From Aquila chrysaetos chrysaetos (lineage: Eukaryota; Chordata; Aves; Accipitriformes; Accipitridae), in the NCBI RefSeq assembly GCF_900496995.4, contig NW_024470392.1, positions 117,668 through 181,667 on the forward strand: a DNA stretch of 64,000 bases, written 5' to 3'. Positions 22,270 to 39,746 of this stretch are shown piece by piece. Under the pieces are notes generated by a model. That model was not told the DNA's origin, ran no database searches, and saw only the letters and a list, made by a program, of their open reading frames with translations. Positions within the stretch are counted from its first letter, which is position 1. Each line of letters starts with the position of its first letter. A program made the position numbers and the translations under genes.

Positions 22270-24793
22270 CACTCCACCGCTGCAGCAGGCCCGCAGCGCG
22301 CATGCGCGCCACCGCCCCCCCCCCCCGCCCCACCATGGGGTCGGCACTAGGACCCCGCGGAGCCGCGGCAGGACCCCGCCGGGCGGGGGTCCATGAATGG
22401 GGCCGTGGGAGCCGCGGGGGGAGCCACGTGACGGCGGGGAGCCAATGGGAGCGCGGGTGACGTAGCGCGTGGCTCCCTTTACTGCCCTGGGATGTTTTTT
22501 TTGTTGGGTTTTTTTTTTTTTTTAATCTTTTTTGCCCCCAAACCGGGGGGGGGGAGGTTGGGGGGGGGCGGATGAAGCGGGACCGGGGACGGGGGTCGCG
22601 GCCCCGCGTGGGGGCGGCTCAGGTGAGTGACGGGGGGGGAGGGGGGCGACCTCGCCCTTCCCCCCCCCCATAAAAGAGCGGGGGAGGTCACGTGGTGGGG
22701 AGCGCTGTCAGTCAAGCGCGGTCCCGCCCTTCGGCCAATGAGCGGCGAGGAAGGCGGTGACGGGCAGGTGGGGGCGGGCCGGCTTTTGTGCGCGGCGGCG
22801 CGGGGGGCGGCGGTTTGGGGCGAAAAGCGCCATGTTTGGGTGTTCGCGCGGGGGCGGCGGCGGGCAGGGCCCCAAGTGCTGTGTCACGGCGTGGGGGTTG
22901 GGGGTGGGGGGGGGGGGGGAAGGGGAAGGACCCACCCGTGTCCTGCGAGCTCTGTGGAAGGGGGAGGGAAGGCTGCCCCCCCCCTCCCCGTGGGCGGCGG
23001 GTTTGGGGCTTCCCGTGGGGCGACCGCGGCCGCCGGGGGTGGGGGTCAGCCCTCTTCCTTCACGGTCGGTGTGGGGGTCCCGGAGCCGCCGTGGGCCCCC
23101 CACGGTGTGTGGCGGGGTGGTGGTGGGGGGGGTAGCACCCGCGTATCGGGCCTTAACCGGGGTTCGCGGCCACGACAGCGGCGTGTCCGTGGGGGTCGGC
23201 GACCCCCCCGTGGCGTGAGGGGGGGGGGGGTCTGGCGCGGCCCGGGTCTCTGTGGGGACCGGGGGTGTGGGTAGGGGGGGGGAGGCCAGGCGCGGTAGCT
23301 CCGGTGCTCAAGCGGGCCCTGAGGCCCGCGGGACCCCGGCGAGGGGGGTGAGGGCGGGTGGGGAGGGTCCCACCCGGTGGCCGGTATCGCTGAGGGTAGC
23401 GGGGAAGCGGCGGGGCCGCCCGGGAGCGCCGGGTTCATTGTCCGCCCGCGGATCGCCGCCGCTGCACAAAATGGCGCCTGCCGGCTCCGTCTCTCTTCCC
23501 TTCCCCCCCCTCCCTTCCCCGCCGGGAGCGCGACAACAACCGCCAACGGCTGGTTCCGCCCGCCGGTCCCGCCCTCCCCTCACGTGACCCGCCGGCCAAT
23601 CACCTCTCAACGAATGGCAGCGCCGGCCAATGGGCGCCGACACAGCCGGCTCCGTCGGATGAGGCGCCGGGCGGAAGGGCGGGAAGGGAGGGGTGGGGGT
23701 GTTGGGTGAGGGGGGGTGGTGGTGGTGGGGGGGAACTGTGGGGATGACTGGCGTTCCGCGCTACCAATAGGAGCGGCGCACCCCGCGTGCCTCCGCCCAA
23801 TGAGGCCGCGGCGGGGCGGGGTGGGGCGGGTGGGTGATGTCAGCGCCGCCGCCGCCCAATGAGGAGCCGGCTGGTGTCTATATAAGGGCGGCCGGGGGCA
23901 GGCCGAGAGGCGCCATTTCGCTGGGACGAGAGGACGGAGCGGGTCGGGCCCCGGTGCGCGCAGGGGGGCGGCCCCAAACCGGATCCATCCTCCGCCGGGC
24001 GGCTCAGCCCCCGCCTCCGCGCTCCCCGGAGGGCTCGCCGGACCCTCCCCGGCCTCCGTAGCGACCCCTGCCTGCGGCCAGCAGCGAGGGGGGGGCCCTC
24101 CTTTCCCTCCCTCCCCCCCCCCCCCCCCCTTCCTCCGTTCCCGTCCTCCCTCCCCTCAGGGAGCCAAGATGGAACCCGAGCGGTGATTTTTCCCCGGTGC
24201 AATCCGCTGTCATCCGTCTCCCGGATCGCCGCGGCCCGCCTGATTCCCGGTTTCCGCGGACGCAACCGACTTTCGGCGACGCGGAGAGGCTTGTATTGAT
24301 CGGATCGCGGAGGATTTAGGAGCCCGGAGGGGGCTCCGAAGAGGGGACCCCCCCCCTACCCCCAGCCCCGCAACAGCCGCTCTCTCCTACCGCCGCCGCC
24401 ACCTTTCCCGCCCCGCTACGTACCCCCCCTCCGCCCTCCACCTCCCCGCCGCCATTTTCTCTCCGCGCCCCGTTCATGTGAAGGCCGGTGGATGGTCTCG
24501 CACCGCCGCCGCTCGCCGCCGCGCCCGGCTGGAGGAACCGCCGCCGCCGCCTGAGGCCCGCCCTGCCCGGGGGAGGGGAGGGGGTACCTGGCTCGTTCCC
24601 CCTCCCCGTTGTTCGGTGATGCGCTGACGGGGGAGGGCCCCCCACCGGGCCGGTACCGTCGAACAGTTCGCCGGGCAAAGTGGGGGGGTCGTCGGAAGAG
24701 ACGGCGGCGGCGGGAGGAGGAGGAGGAGGTGAAGAAGAAGAAGAAGAAGAAGAAGGACGGCCGGGATCGCGGGCCGGGCACGCAGCCGCCGGC
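22270..24793 (+). promoter_or_regulatory. BRD2: CpG island, promoter and leader region of BRD2
   Basis: About 2.5 kb of very CpG-rich DNA. Upstream elements include an NRF1-type GCGCATGCGC (near 22299), CACGTGAC (near 22424), CCAAT boxes and a CRE-like TGACGTAG (near 22460). A compact core promoter lies at 23835-23886: CRE-like TGATGTCA, a CCAAT box (23856-23860) and a strong TATATAAG (23879-23886), placing a start site near 23910. The leader to the ATG at 24794 may be spliced: a good acceptor (CCTCCCTCCCCTCAG) ends near 24159. A second, upstream start around 22.5-22.7 kb is possible. Confidence 0.65.
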
Positions 24794-30672
<5,879 letters not shown>

Positions 30673-31057
30673 AGGAATCTCGCGTTTCTCCCCACGATGG
30701 CGCGGCCGAGCCGGAACACGGGCGGCTTTGGAAAAAAGAGGTTCTGCGGGACCGGATCCAGGTTGAATCGGACTGAGGGGGGGGCCCTTCACCCGGCAGG
30801 CAGAGCCCCCCACCCCACCCGGGGCTGATGGGGAGGGGTTGGGGGCAGGGAGGAGGAGGGGGGGGAGAGAGAAGAGGGGTGAGGGGGGGACCCCAAGTGT
30901 TTACAGGCCGGAGGCATTGCAGGGGAAGGGGAGGAGAAAGGGGGGGGGCACTGGCTGCAGGGTTGGGCCCTCCCTCCTCCTCTTCCTCTTCCTCCTCCTT
31001 CCCCCCCCCCCCCCCCAACAGGTTTTACTGTTTGTTGTTTTAGGTTGGGGGGGGGGT

Positions 31058-31088
<31 letters not shown>

Positions 31089-31146
31089 TCTTCCCTGACT
31101 TGTGGGATTTTTTCCAAAAAGGGGAAAAATTTGGGGGTTTTTTAAG

Positions 31147-31179
<33 letters not shown>

Positions 31180-31710
31180 AGAGAGAAAAAAAATCTTTTA
31201 AAAAAAGAAGGGGGGGGGGGGCAAAGCCCTGGGGCGGGGGAGTGGTTTGAGAGTCCCCAATTGGGGTTTGCTGGGAGGGGGGGGGGGCTAGGACCCCTCC
31301 TTACCCACCCCCACCTCCGGGGGCAGCCGCCGCCCTCCCCTTCCCCTCGTCTGTGGAGGATTTTTAATTTATTGATGCCGCGTTGTGCTGGCGGGGGCCC
31401 TGGGGACGCGCCTTGTACATAACAACCCCCCCCAACCACATCCCCCCCCCCCCCCAGCAGACGATCAGGGCAGCATGTTCCCGCGCGGGGAAGGGGGGAG
31501 GGAGGGGCCGCCTGTTTTTTACGTTGACTGTATAATTTTTTTCTACTTGTTTTATTTTGTTTTTTTGGGGGTTTTGTTTTACTTTTTCCTTCCCCCCCCC
31601 CCCCCCCCCCCCCCCCCTTAGACCCTTAGAGCCGTGTTTTCATCTTATTGTATGTTTCGAACGTTTCGATTCTTTAACATGTAAATAAAGAAAATATTAT
31701 TCGAGTTGAG
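30673..31710 (+). other. BRD2: BRD2 3' untranslated region
   Basis: GC-rich sequence with many homopolymers: T27 at 31063-31089, A30 at 31147-31176 and a long C run near 31592-31617. The polyadenylation signal AATAAA is at 31684-31689. No other gene is seen before the DAB1 3' end. Confidence 0.85.
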
Positions 31711-31867
31711 CCGGGCTGTCATGTCACTCAGTTGCTGCCCCCCCCCCCTCCCAGTTCCATACAGGCAGGAGGAGGGTGCTGCGCCCTCTCCCCCCCCTTC
31801 CCATCATCTCCCGCTCCCAGAGGGATCCCCAAACACGGAACACCCCACGCCTGGCTCTCCATCCCTC

Positions 31868-31873
31868 TTTATT
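31868..31873 (-). terminator. DAB1: DAB1 polyadenylation signal
   Basis: AATAAA on the minus strand (TTTATT on plus), about 120 bases beyond the DAB1 stop. It converges with the BRD2 signal at 31684, leaving under 200 bases between the two 3' ends. Confidence 0.8.
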
Positions 31874-31990
31874 ATTCCAAAGTGGCTGTGGGTATGATGG
31901 GGCGGGGGGGGTGCAGCTGAGGATCATCTGAGGGGTGGGCAGGAAGAGATTCTGGTGATGGAGCAGGTCTGCAGGGGCTGGAGTTTGATT

Positions 31991-33826
31991 TCAGGTGCGC
32001 TGCGAGGAGGTGTGGGGGGGGGTGAGAAAGGGGAGAAATCAGTAATTGTGGGGAGCTGGGGGCTGTGGGGTCAGGGGGAGACGGACGTTACCTGCAGCCT
32101 GGGGAACGAGGCGCCCTGAAACACGGAGGGACGAGGTCAGCGTCGGAGCAGGGGCAGAACCGCAGCCCCCGCCCCACGCGCAGGAGACACCCCAGGGAAC
32201 CCCCACCCAGTCTCCCGACCGCTCTCACCTTCTTGCGCATGTAGAGGAAGAGCCCCAGCGCCAGGAAGATGAGCCCCAGCACGAAGCCCCCCACCCCCGT
32301 GAGCATCTTGCTCCTGGCGGCGTCCGACTGCACCTCTGCGGGGACGAGAGCAGGGGGTCAGGGCCGGGGGGGGGGCCCCCGTCCCACTCCCCACCGGGAC
32401 CAGGGGCTTGGGCCCCCACCCAACCAGGCTGCCGGACAGGGCAGGGCCTTACCCCACTGCTGGGTGACGGGGTGCTGCAGGCTGACGTGCTCCACCTGGC
32501 ACACGTAGGTGTCCCCGCGCTGCGGGGTGGTTTCCAGCATCACCATCACCTGGTAGGTCCAGTCTCCGTTCTGGATCATGTCCGTGGACACCACGTGCTC
32601 CGTCTCCTCCTGCCCGTTCTTGAACCACTTCACCTCAATCTCCGCGGGGTAAAACCCCGTCACGTAGCAAACCAGCCTGTTGGTCTGGGGCAGGGAGCTC
32701 GACTGCATGGGGGAGACCCTCACCTTGGGCTCAACTGCGGGAGAGCGAGACAGAGCTGGCAAGGGGCTGGCAGAGCCCAGGGGCCACCCTGCGCGCCGGC
32801 CCCCAGCCTGGACCAGCGGTCCCCACGCAGGACGTGCCCGGCGAGGGGGCGAGGGACTCGCGTCCTCGTGGAAGAGCGCAGGGGCTTTGCCTGGGGCCAG
32901 GCCCAAGCATGGCACAGACACTCTCTCTCCCCTCCTGCGAGCCGGGGGGCTTGGCTTGGGCCCGTCCCCCAGGGAAATGTTCTGGCCCGCACTCACCTCT
33001 CCTCTCCACGAGGAAAGGGGTCGACACCTCGTAGTTGTGTCGGCAGACCCTGTCAACCTCAGCCCGTCTGTTCTCCAGTAGGTCCGGCTGGCTGTTCCAG
33101 TACTTGGCATCAGGCTCACCCAGGGGGGTGTCGGCCACATAGTGACCCACATCGCTGTCAAAGTGCACTAACTGCTCCCGGTTGTAGAATCTCTTGTGCA
33201 AAAGCCTCACATTTTTGTTGCCATTGAGGTAGTGACACTCATACTTATTCATCTCCTGGAAAAACCCTGTTTGTGCAGGGCGGCAGGTCATGGGAGGGCA
33301 GGGAGGCACCGTGGGGCCCCCTCCCCACCACCATTCTCCTCCCAGCCTCCCCCAGAGCCACACAGCTGCACTAGGACTGGCGATGGGATCCTGACCCCGC
33401 GAGGACTCCGTTTCTCCGCCTGGGGACTGGGGAGAGCTGGAGGGGACAGAGCCCAGGGGAAGGGAGGGGCAGGAGGGAGCCAGAGCAGAACTGGGCCAAG
33501 AGGCGCTTCCCGGGGTTCAGCGAGGGCGGGGAGCATCATCCCCAAACCGTTTGGGAACCGGGTCTCACCTGGAGCCCGCTGCTCCCAGGCCCCACAGAGG
33601 ACAGACAACAGGACGAGGGATTCGGTGGGGGCAGCCCCTCAGCAGCGCCGCAACCGCAGACCCCCAGTACCTGCCAGGGCACGTGTAGGATCCAACCCCA
33701 CCAACACCCTCCCCGTGCCCCGGCTCTGAGCTCACCTGAGGTCTCCTGGCCACCGCCCGGGTGGGCTCCCAGCACCACCAGCGCCACCAGCACGGCCCCA
33801 GCCCCCAGGACACGACCGGTCTCCAT
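31991..33826 (-). CDS. DAB1: MHC class II beta chain, dyad 1
   Basis: Classical class II beta chain, pairing with DAA at the surface of antigen-presenting cells. Six exons (minus): 33736-33826 (signal, [20 protein letters not shown]), 32997-33266 (beta1, 270 bases), 32453-32734 (beta2, 282 bases), 32229-32335 (connecting, transmembrane), 32092-32115 and 31991-31999; 260 residues. Beta1 contains the cysteine pair at mature positions 11 and 75 and the motif [20 protein letters not shown]. Beta2 has [18 protein letters not shown] and the DRB-like [13 protein letters not shown]. The membrane segment is [20 protein letters not shown]. The usual beta1 N-glycosylation sequon is absent (NGNKN). The protein ends RLQRT, unlike RLQSS in DAB2. 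It differs from DAB2/3 at 11 beta1 residues. The 3' exon and flank are unique to this copy. Confidence 0.95.
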
Positions 33827-33940
33827 CGCTGCTCACAGCAGAGGCTGGAAAGGTGCTGGGACCCCCCAGGAGAGCCGGACTCTGCCGCTTTGGGGTATGG
33901 CCCCGCTCCTGCCCAGTGCCGGGGCTGGGAGTCCCAGCGA

Positions 33941-33985
33941 GGACCAGTGAGGAGCGAGGCTGGGCAGCATCACCCGTCACCAGGC
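33941..33985 (-). promoter_or_regulatory. DAB1: DAB1 X-Y-like promoter module
   Basis: On the minus strand: X1-like CCTGGTGACGGG (33971-33982), X2-like TGATGC (33965-33970) and Y-like CTCACTGGTCC (33941-33951), the last a one-base departure from ATTGG. X-to-Y spacing of about 31 is suitable and the Y element is 115 bases from the ATG. The same sequence precedes DAB2 (near 39294) and DAB3 (near 44687). Confidence 0.5.
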
Positions 33986-34226
33986 AGAGCCGGGCCCCGC
34001 AGGGCTCCCTCTGACACTTGGTCCGCGCTGGGGCAGCGACCCCGGGGAGGGGGCTGCCGGCCCCCGCCAGCACTGGGGCTCCCCGGCCTCGGCGGCCCCC
34101 ACCTGCCCCCTCCCCAAAGCCCTCTCCGGGGGCGTGCGCGGCCCAAGTTCAACAGTGCACCCCTGCGGAACCCTGCCGGAGTGTCTGTCCGTCTGTCTGC
34201 TCTGCAGGGTGCTGGGTGCTGCTGCT

Positions 34227-34275
34227 CTGCCTGGGAACAGCCGAGTCAGAGGCAGGGCTCCCTCCTAGTGGCTGG
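34227..34275 (+). promoter_or_regulatory. DAA1: DAA1 X-Y-like promoter module
   Basis: X1-like CTGCCTGGGAACAG (34227-34240), X2-like CCGAGTCAGA (34241-34250) and a weak Y-like TAGTGGCTGG (34266-34275), about 120 bases before the ATG. With the DAB1 module this makes the 567-base region between the two starts a divergent pair of class II promoters. Sequence matches are imperfect; identical copies occur in dyads 2 and 3. Confidence 0.4.
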
Positions 34276-34393
34276 GCACCTGGGGGGGCCCTGTCCCCCG
34301 GCCCCGGGGGCCCCGGCACTCAGCTCCCCGGCCCAAGAGCAACGCCTGCCCCTCGTCCGGTCCCGCTCTCGCTGCCAGCTGCCAGGAGAGGCG

Positions 34394-36296
34394 ATGGCCA
34401 GAGGATGGGGTGTCCCACTGGCGCTGCTGGCAGTGCTGACCCTGCAGGGCGCGGGGGCCGTGAAAGGTGGGTGAGGGCACGGGGGCCCTGGGGTGGTGGG
34501 TCTGGGGGCAGAGGTGGGGCGTGGGGTGCCCTGCACCCACGGGGCGGGCGGTGGGGGGCTGGTGTAAGGCTTGGGGCAGAGCCCTGGCCGTGGGGAGCTC
34601 CGTCCCTCCATCTCACCCATCCCCTGGGTGGAGATGGGCCCCAGACGCTCGTTCCTGGACCTCCCCCGGCCCAGGTCTCCCTGCCCTCCTGCCCCCCAGT
34701 GCCCCAGCTCGGGGGTCAGGTCCCCGCAGCACCCACCGCTCCTGGGTCTCCTCCCTTCGCAGCGGCTGCGCCCCATGTGGCCTGGCCCAGGTGGGGTTCG
34801 TGCGTGGGGCAGGACAGCCAGTGCCCAAGTCCTTGGGGCCCTGGGACCGCCACCCCACCCCGCAGCACCTCCGGGGACAGGTGCCGGTGGTCCCACAGCC
34901 TGTCACCGGCCCCCGGCCCCAGGAGATGAGGAAGGGAAACCTCCTGGTGGCATGGAGGTGCTGGAGCTGGGGGCTGGGGGCAGAGCGGGTGTCCGAGCGC
35001 TCCCTTTCCCGGGGAGGGGCGGGTGTCAGCACCTGCCCAGCCCTGTGGGACCCCTGCGCGAAGGGAGGGAGAGGCTCCGGGTGGGCCCTTCTCCCCATCA
35101 GGGCGTCCCTGCACCCTCATGGTGTCCCCAGGGGGAGCCTGTGGGGAGACGGGGCAAGCCCTGCGGCAGCGGGAAGGGCACTGACCCTAATGCCTGTCCC
35201 TTCCCAGTGCGGAACGTGTTGATCCAGGCCGAATTCTACCAGCGGGCTGAGACGCTGCAGCAGGAGGGCGGCGAGTTCATGTTTGATTTCGATGGGGACG
35301 AGATCTTCCACGTGGACCTGCAGAAGACGGAGACCGTCTGGCGCCTGCCCGAGTTCGGGAACTTCGCCACCTTCGAGGCGCAGGGAGCTCTGCAGAACAT
35401 GGCGGTATCAAAACAGAACTTGGAGATCATGATTCAAAGGTCCAACCGCTCGCAGGCCACCATCGGTAACAACCCGGCCGCAGCACGGCCAGCGCCTTCA
35501 CCCCCGGGGACGCTGCCAGGGCTGTCGCTCCCACACCCTGCGGCCCAGCCGCCGGCGGGGTGCACGGCGCCCTGCTCCCCTGGAGCGCGTGGGGACCCGG
35601 GCACAGCCCCAAGCCGGGCTGCGGGGTCTCCCTGGGTGGGCGGTGGAGCACAAGGGGGCCAGGTCGGTGGGGCAGGAGGCCCCAGCCCAGCCCGACGCAG
35701 CGGAGCCTGGCTGACCCGAGGCTGCACTGACCCCTTCTCCATCCCCCGCCAGTGCCACCTGAGGTGACGGTGTTCTCCGAGGACCCCGTGGAGCTGGGGG
35801 ACCCCAACATCCTGATCTGCTACGTGGACAAGTTCTGGCCATCCGTCATCACCGTCACGTGGCTGAGGAACGGGCAGGTGGTGACGGACGGCGTCCTCGA
35901 GACCGTTTTCTACCCACGGGAGGACCACAGCTTCCGCAAGTTCTCCTACCTGCCCTTCATCCCCACCCGGGGGGACTACTACGACTGCCGCGTGGAGCAC
36001 TGGGGGCTGCCCACCGCCCTCCTGAAGCACTGGGGTGAGGAGGGGGGCCGGGCCGGGGCCCGGACGCCTGGGTCCCCTCCCCTTGCAGGCAGCGAGGGGG
36101 GGCTCAGCGCCCCATCCTCACCCACCCTCCCCCCTCCGCAGAACCCCAGGTGCCCCTCCCCGCCTCCGAGAGCACCCAGACCCTGGTGTGCGCCCTGGGC
36201 CTGGCCGTGGGCATCGTCGGCATCATCGCGGGCACCATCCTCATCATCAAGGCCATGAAGATGAACAGCGCCCGCAACCAGCGGGGCGTCTTGTGA
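34394..36296 (+). CDS. DAA1: MHC class II alpha chain (DRA-like), dyad 1
   Basis: Alpha chain of the classical class II molecule. Four exons: 34394-34466 (signal, [20 protein letters not shown]), 35208-35465 (alpha1), 35753-36034 (alpha2, 282 bases) and 36142-36296 (connecting, transmembrane, tail, stop); 255 residues. Alpha1 has the DRA hallmark [20 protein letters not shown] and [20 protein letters not shown]. Alpha2 has [22 protein letters not shown] and [10 protein letters not shown]. The membrane part is [20 protein letters not shown]. Alpha1 is four residues longer than in mammalian DRA near its start. Protein-identical to DAA2 and DAA3 except Gln for Glu in the connecting peptide (STQTLV). 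No AATAAA follows; an AGTAAA at 36507-36512 is the best candidate polyadenylation signal. Confidence 0.95.
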
Positions 36297-37035
36297 GGGG
36301 GCAGGGCCCATGGTGCCCTCCCAGCCCTCCAGCCCCCACCAGCCCTCGCCCTCACGTCCCAGCTGCGTCCCCACCGCCAAGCCCTGCGCCCCACACCCCT
36401 GCCCCGAGCCCCCCCCCGCCCCACCGCTGCCCCCTTGCCGTCCCCCGTGGGCACCCCACTGACCGGGGGCTCTGCCTTCCCAGGTTCTGTGGTGCTTCCG
36501 AGCAGCAGTAAAGGTGGTTGGGGACAGCCTGGCACCACTCATTCTGTTCATTGGTGCCCCGCTCATCCTGGTGATACAGTGTGGTGGGGAACAGGGCGAC
36601 TGGGGGGGCTGTGGGGCTGGCGTGGTGGGTGCCGTGTTGGGGTGCAGGGCGGCGCCCCGTGAGGGGAGCGGCCATCACCAAGTGGGGCTGGATGTGGTGC
36701 CCCACCCCAGGGCCCTGCTCCCCCCACCACAGCAGGGTCTGGCACCGGGAGGGGGACACGGAGCCACCCACCAGAGCAGGTGAGGGGACTCATGACCCCT
36801 CGTCCCCATCCCCAGCCCTGATCTGAGCCGGCTCTGCCGCCCACCCCCCCCCACCTCCCCGGGAAAGGGGTGTTGGCCCCCCCTCGCAGTGTCCCCCCAC
36901 CGTCGGCAGCCCCAAGCACGTCTGGTCCCGCTGAGGACTCGGAGCCCTGTCACGGACTCGTGGGCACAGGGAAGGGAGTGACCCACCCCTGCCCCACTGT
37001 CCCCAAACAACCAGGGCCAGAGGATACTGGGACAC
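36297..37035. other. Spacer between DAA1 and DAB2 (tail to tail)
   Basis: Holds the DAA1 3' flank and the DAB2 3' end. It is nearly identical to 41649-42385 between DAA2 and DAB3. It does not resemble the flank of DAB1 or of DAA3, so these 3' flanks mark the junctions of the tandem array. No gene of its own. Confidence 0.7.
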
Positions 37036-37263
37036 TTTATTAGGCAGAGCCGGAGCAGCCGAGGGCCACCGTCACAGGGCCCTGGGGACCCCGGGGCTGC
37101 AGAGCCGCGACAGCCAAGCTGGGCTGGGATGGGAGGGAGGGGGTGACCCCGGGGATCAGTGGGGGGATGTGGGGCTCCGGGACGGGGCAGCATGAGGCAG
37201 AGGCGACGCTGGGGGGCAGAGGACGGACAGCGGCAGAGCAGATCCGCAGGGGCAGGAGTTCAT

Positions 37264-39179
37264 TCAGGAGCTCTGTGGGGAGAGAAGAGGGGGTGACCAC
37301 CGGGCTGGGGGACGGCGTGTCCCCAGGGCTCTGCCCCGGCGTTATCAGGGGACATGCTCCATACGGACACGCTGCCATTGGGAGCAGGTGGGGACCAGCC
37401 CACAAGGGGAGGGTGGAGCGGGCTTGGGGGAGACGGACAGACGTTACCTGCAGCCTGGGGAACGAGGCGCCCTGAAACACGGAGGGACGAGGTCAGCGTC
37501 GGAGCAGGGGCAGAACCGCAGCCCCCGCCCCACGCGCAGGAGACACCCCAGGGAACCCCCACCCAGTCTCCCGACCGCTCTCACCTTCTTGCGCATGTAG
37601 AGGAAGAGCCCCAGCGCCAGGAAGATGAGCCCCAGCACGAAGCCCCCCACCCCCGTGAGCATCTTGCTCCTGGCGGCGTCCGACTGCACCTCTGCGGGGA
37701 CGAGAGCAGGGGGTCAGGGCCGGGGGGGGCTCCCGTCCCACTCCCCACCGGGACCAGGGGCTTGGGCCCCCACCCAACCAGGCTGCCGGACAGGGCAGGG
37801 CCTTACCCCACTGCTGGGTGACGGGGTGCTGCAGGCTGACGTGCTCCACCTGGCACACGTAGGTGTCCCCGCGCTGCGGGGTGGTTTCCAGCATCACCAT
37901 CACCTGGTAGGTCCAGTCGCCGTTCTGGATCATGTCCGTGGACACCACGTGCTCCGTCTCCTCCTGCCCGTTCTTGAACCACTTCACCTCAATCTCCGCG
38001 GGGTAAAACCCCGTCACGTAGCAAACCAGCCTGTTGGTCTGGGGCAGGGAGCTCGACTGCATGGGGGAGACCCTCACCTTGGGCTCAACTGCGGGAGAGC
38101 GAGACAGAGCTGGCAAGGGGCTGGCAGAGCCCAGGGGCCACCCTGTGCGCCGGCCCCCAGCCTGGACCAGCGGTCCCCACGCAGGACGTGCCCGGCGAGG
38201 GGGCGAGGGACTCGCGTCCTCGTGGAAGAGCGCAGGGGCTTTGCCTGGGGCCAGGCCCAAGCATGGCACAGACACTCTCTCTCTCCCCTCCTGCAAGCCG
38301 GGGGGCTTGGCTTGGGCCCGTCCCCCAGGGAAATGTTCTGGCACGCACTCACCTCTCCTCTCCACGGTGAAAGGGGTGATCACGTCGTAGTTGTGTCGGC
38401 AGAACCTGTCCACCTCAGCCCGTCTGTTCTCCAGTAGGTCCGGCTGGCTGTTCCAGTACTTGGCATCAGGCTCACCCAGGGGGGTGTCGGCCACATAGTG
38501 ACCCACATCGCTGTCAAAGTGCACTAACTGCTCCCGGTTGTGGATGTACTTCTGCAGAAACCTCACGTTCTTGTTGCCATTGAGGTAGTGACACTCAGCC
38601 TTACCCATCTCCTGGAAAAACCCTGTTTGTGCAGGGCGGCAGGTCATGGGAGGGCAGGGAGGCACCGTGGGGCCCCCTCCCCACCACCATTCTCCTCCCA
38701 GCCTCCCCGAGCCACACAGCTGCACTAGGACTGGCGATGGGATCCTGACCCCGCGAGGACTCCGTTTCTCCGCCTGGGGACTGGGGAGAGCTGGAGGGGA
38801 CAGAGCCCAGGGGAAGGGAGGGGCAGGAGGGAGCCAGAGCAGAACTGGGCCAAGAGGCGCTTCCCGGGGTTCAGCGAGGGCGGGGAGCATCATCCCCAAA
38901 CCGTTTGGGAACCGGGTCTCACCTGGAGCCCGCTGCTCCCAGGCCCCACAGAGGACAGACAACAGGACGAGGGATTCGGTGGGGGCAGCCCTCAGCAGCG
39001 CCGCAACCGCAGACCCCCAGTACCTGCCAGGGCACGTGTAGGATCCAACCCCACCAACACCCTCCCCGTGCCCCGGCTCTGAGCTCACCTGAGGTCTCCT
39101 GGCCACCGCCCGGGTGGGCTCCCAGCACCACCAGCGCCACCAGCACGGCCCCAGCCCCCAGGACACGACCGGTCTCCAT
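37264..39179 (-). CDS. DAB2: MHC class II beta chain, dyad 2
   Basis: Exons (minus): 39089-39179, 38353-38622, 37807-38088, 37585-37691, 37448-37471 and 37264-37272; 260 residues. Architecture as DAB1. In beta1 it has GKAECHY and RFLQKYIHN where DAB1 has NKYECHY and RLLHKRFYN, and [11 protein letters not shown] where DAB1 has EVSTPFLVERR. The protein ends RLQSS. AATAAA (minus) is at 37036-37041. Introns and leader are almost identical to DAB1, and the beta1 exon is identical to DAB3. Intron 2 is a multiple of three and stop-free in the coding frame, which makes an artefactual 557-residue reading frame. Confidence 0.95.
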
Positions 39180-39746
39180 CGCTGCTCACAGCAGAGGCTG
39201 GAAAGGTGCTGGGACCCCCCAGGAGAGCCGGACTCTGCCGCTTTGGGGTATGGCCCCGCTCCTGCCCAGTGCCGGGGCTGGGAGTCCCAGCGAGGACCAG
39301 TGAGGAGCGAGGCTGGGCAGCATCACCCGTCACCAGGCAGAGCCGGGCCCCGCAGGGCTCCCTCTGACACTTGGTCCGCGCTGGGGCAGCGACCCCGGGG
39401 AGGGGGCTGCCGGCCCCCGCCAGCACTGGGGCTCCCCGGCCTCGGCGGCCCCCACCTGCCCCCTCCCCAAAGCCCTCTCCGGGGGCGTGCGCGGCCCAAG
39501 TTCAACAGTGCACCCCTGCGGAACCCTGCCGGAGTGTCTGTCCGTCTGTCTGCTCTGCAGGGTGCTGGGTGCTGCTGCTCTGCCTGGGAACAGCCGAGTC
39601 AGAGGCAGGGCTCCCTCCTAGTGGCTGGGCACCTGGGGGGGCCCTGTCCCCCGGCCCCGGGGGCCCCGGCACTCAGCTCCCCGGCCCAAGAGCAACGCCT
39701 GCCCCTCGTCCGGTCCCGCTCTCGCTGCCAGCTGCCAGGAGAGGCG

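Noticed and set aside
37493-39166. 557-residue minus-strand open frame across DAB2
   Set aside because: It reads through introns that happen to be stop-free (intron 2 is 264 bases, a multiple of 3). Canonical splice sites and exon sizes of 270 and 282 show the true gene.
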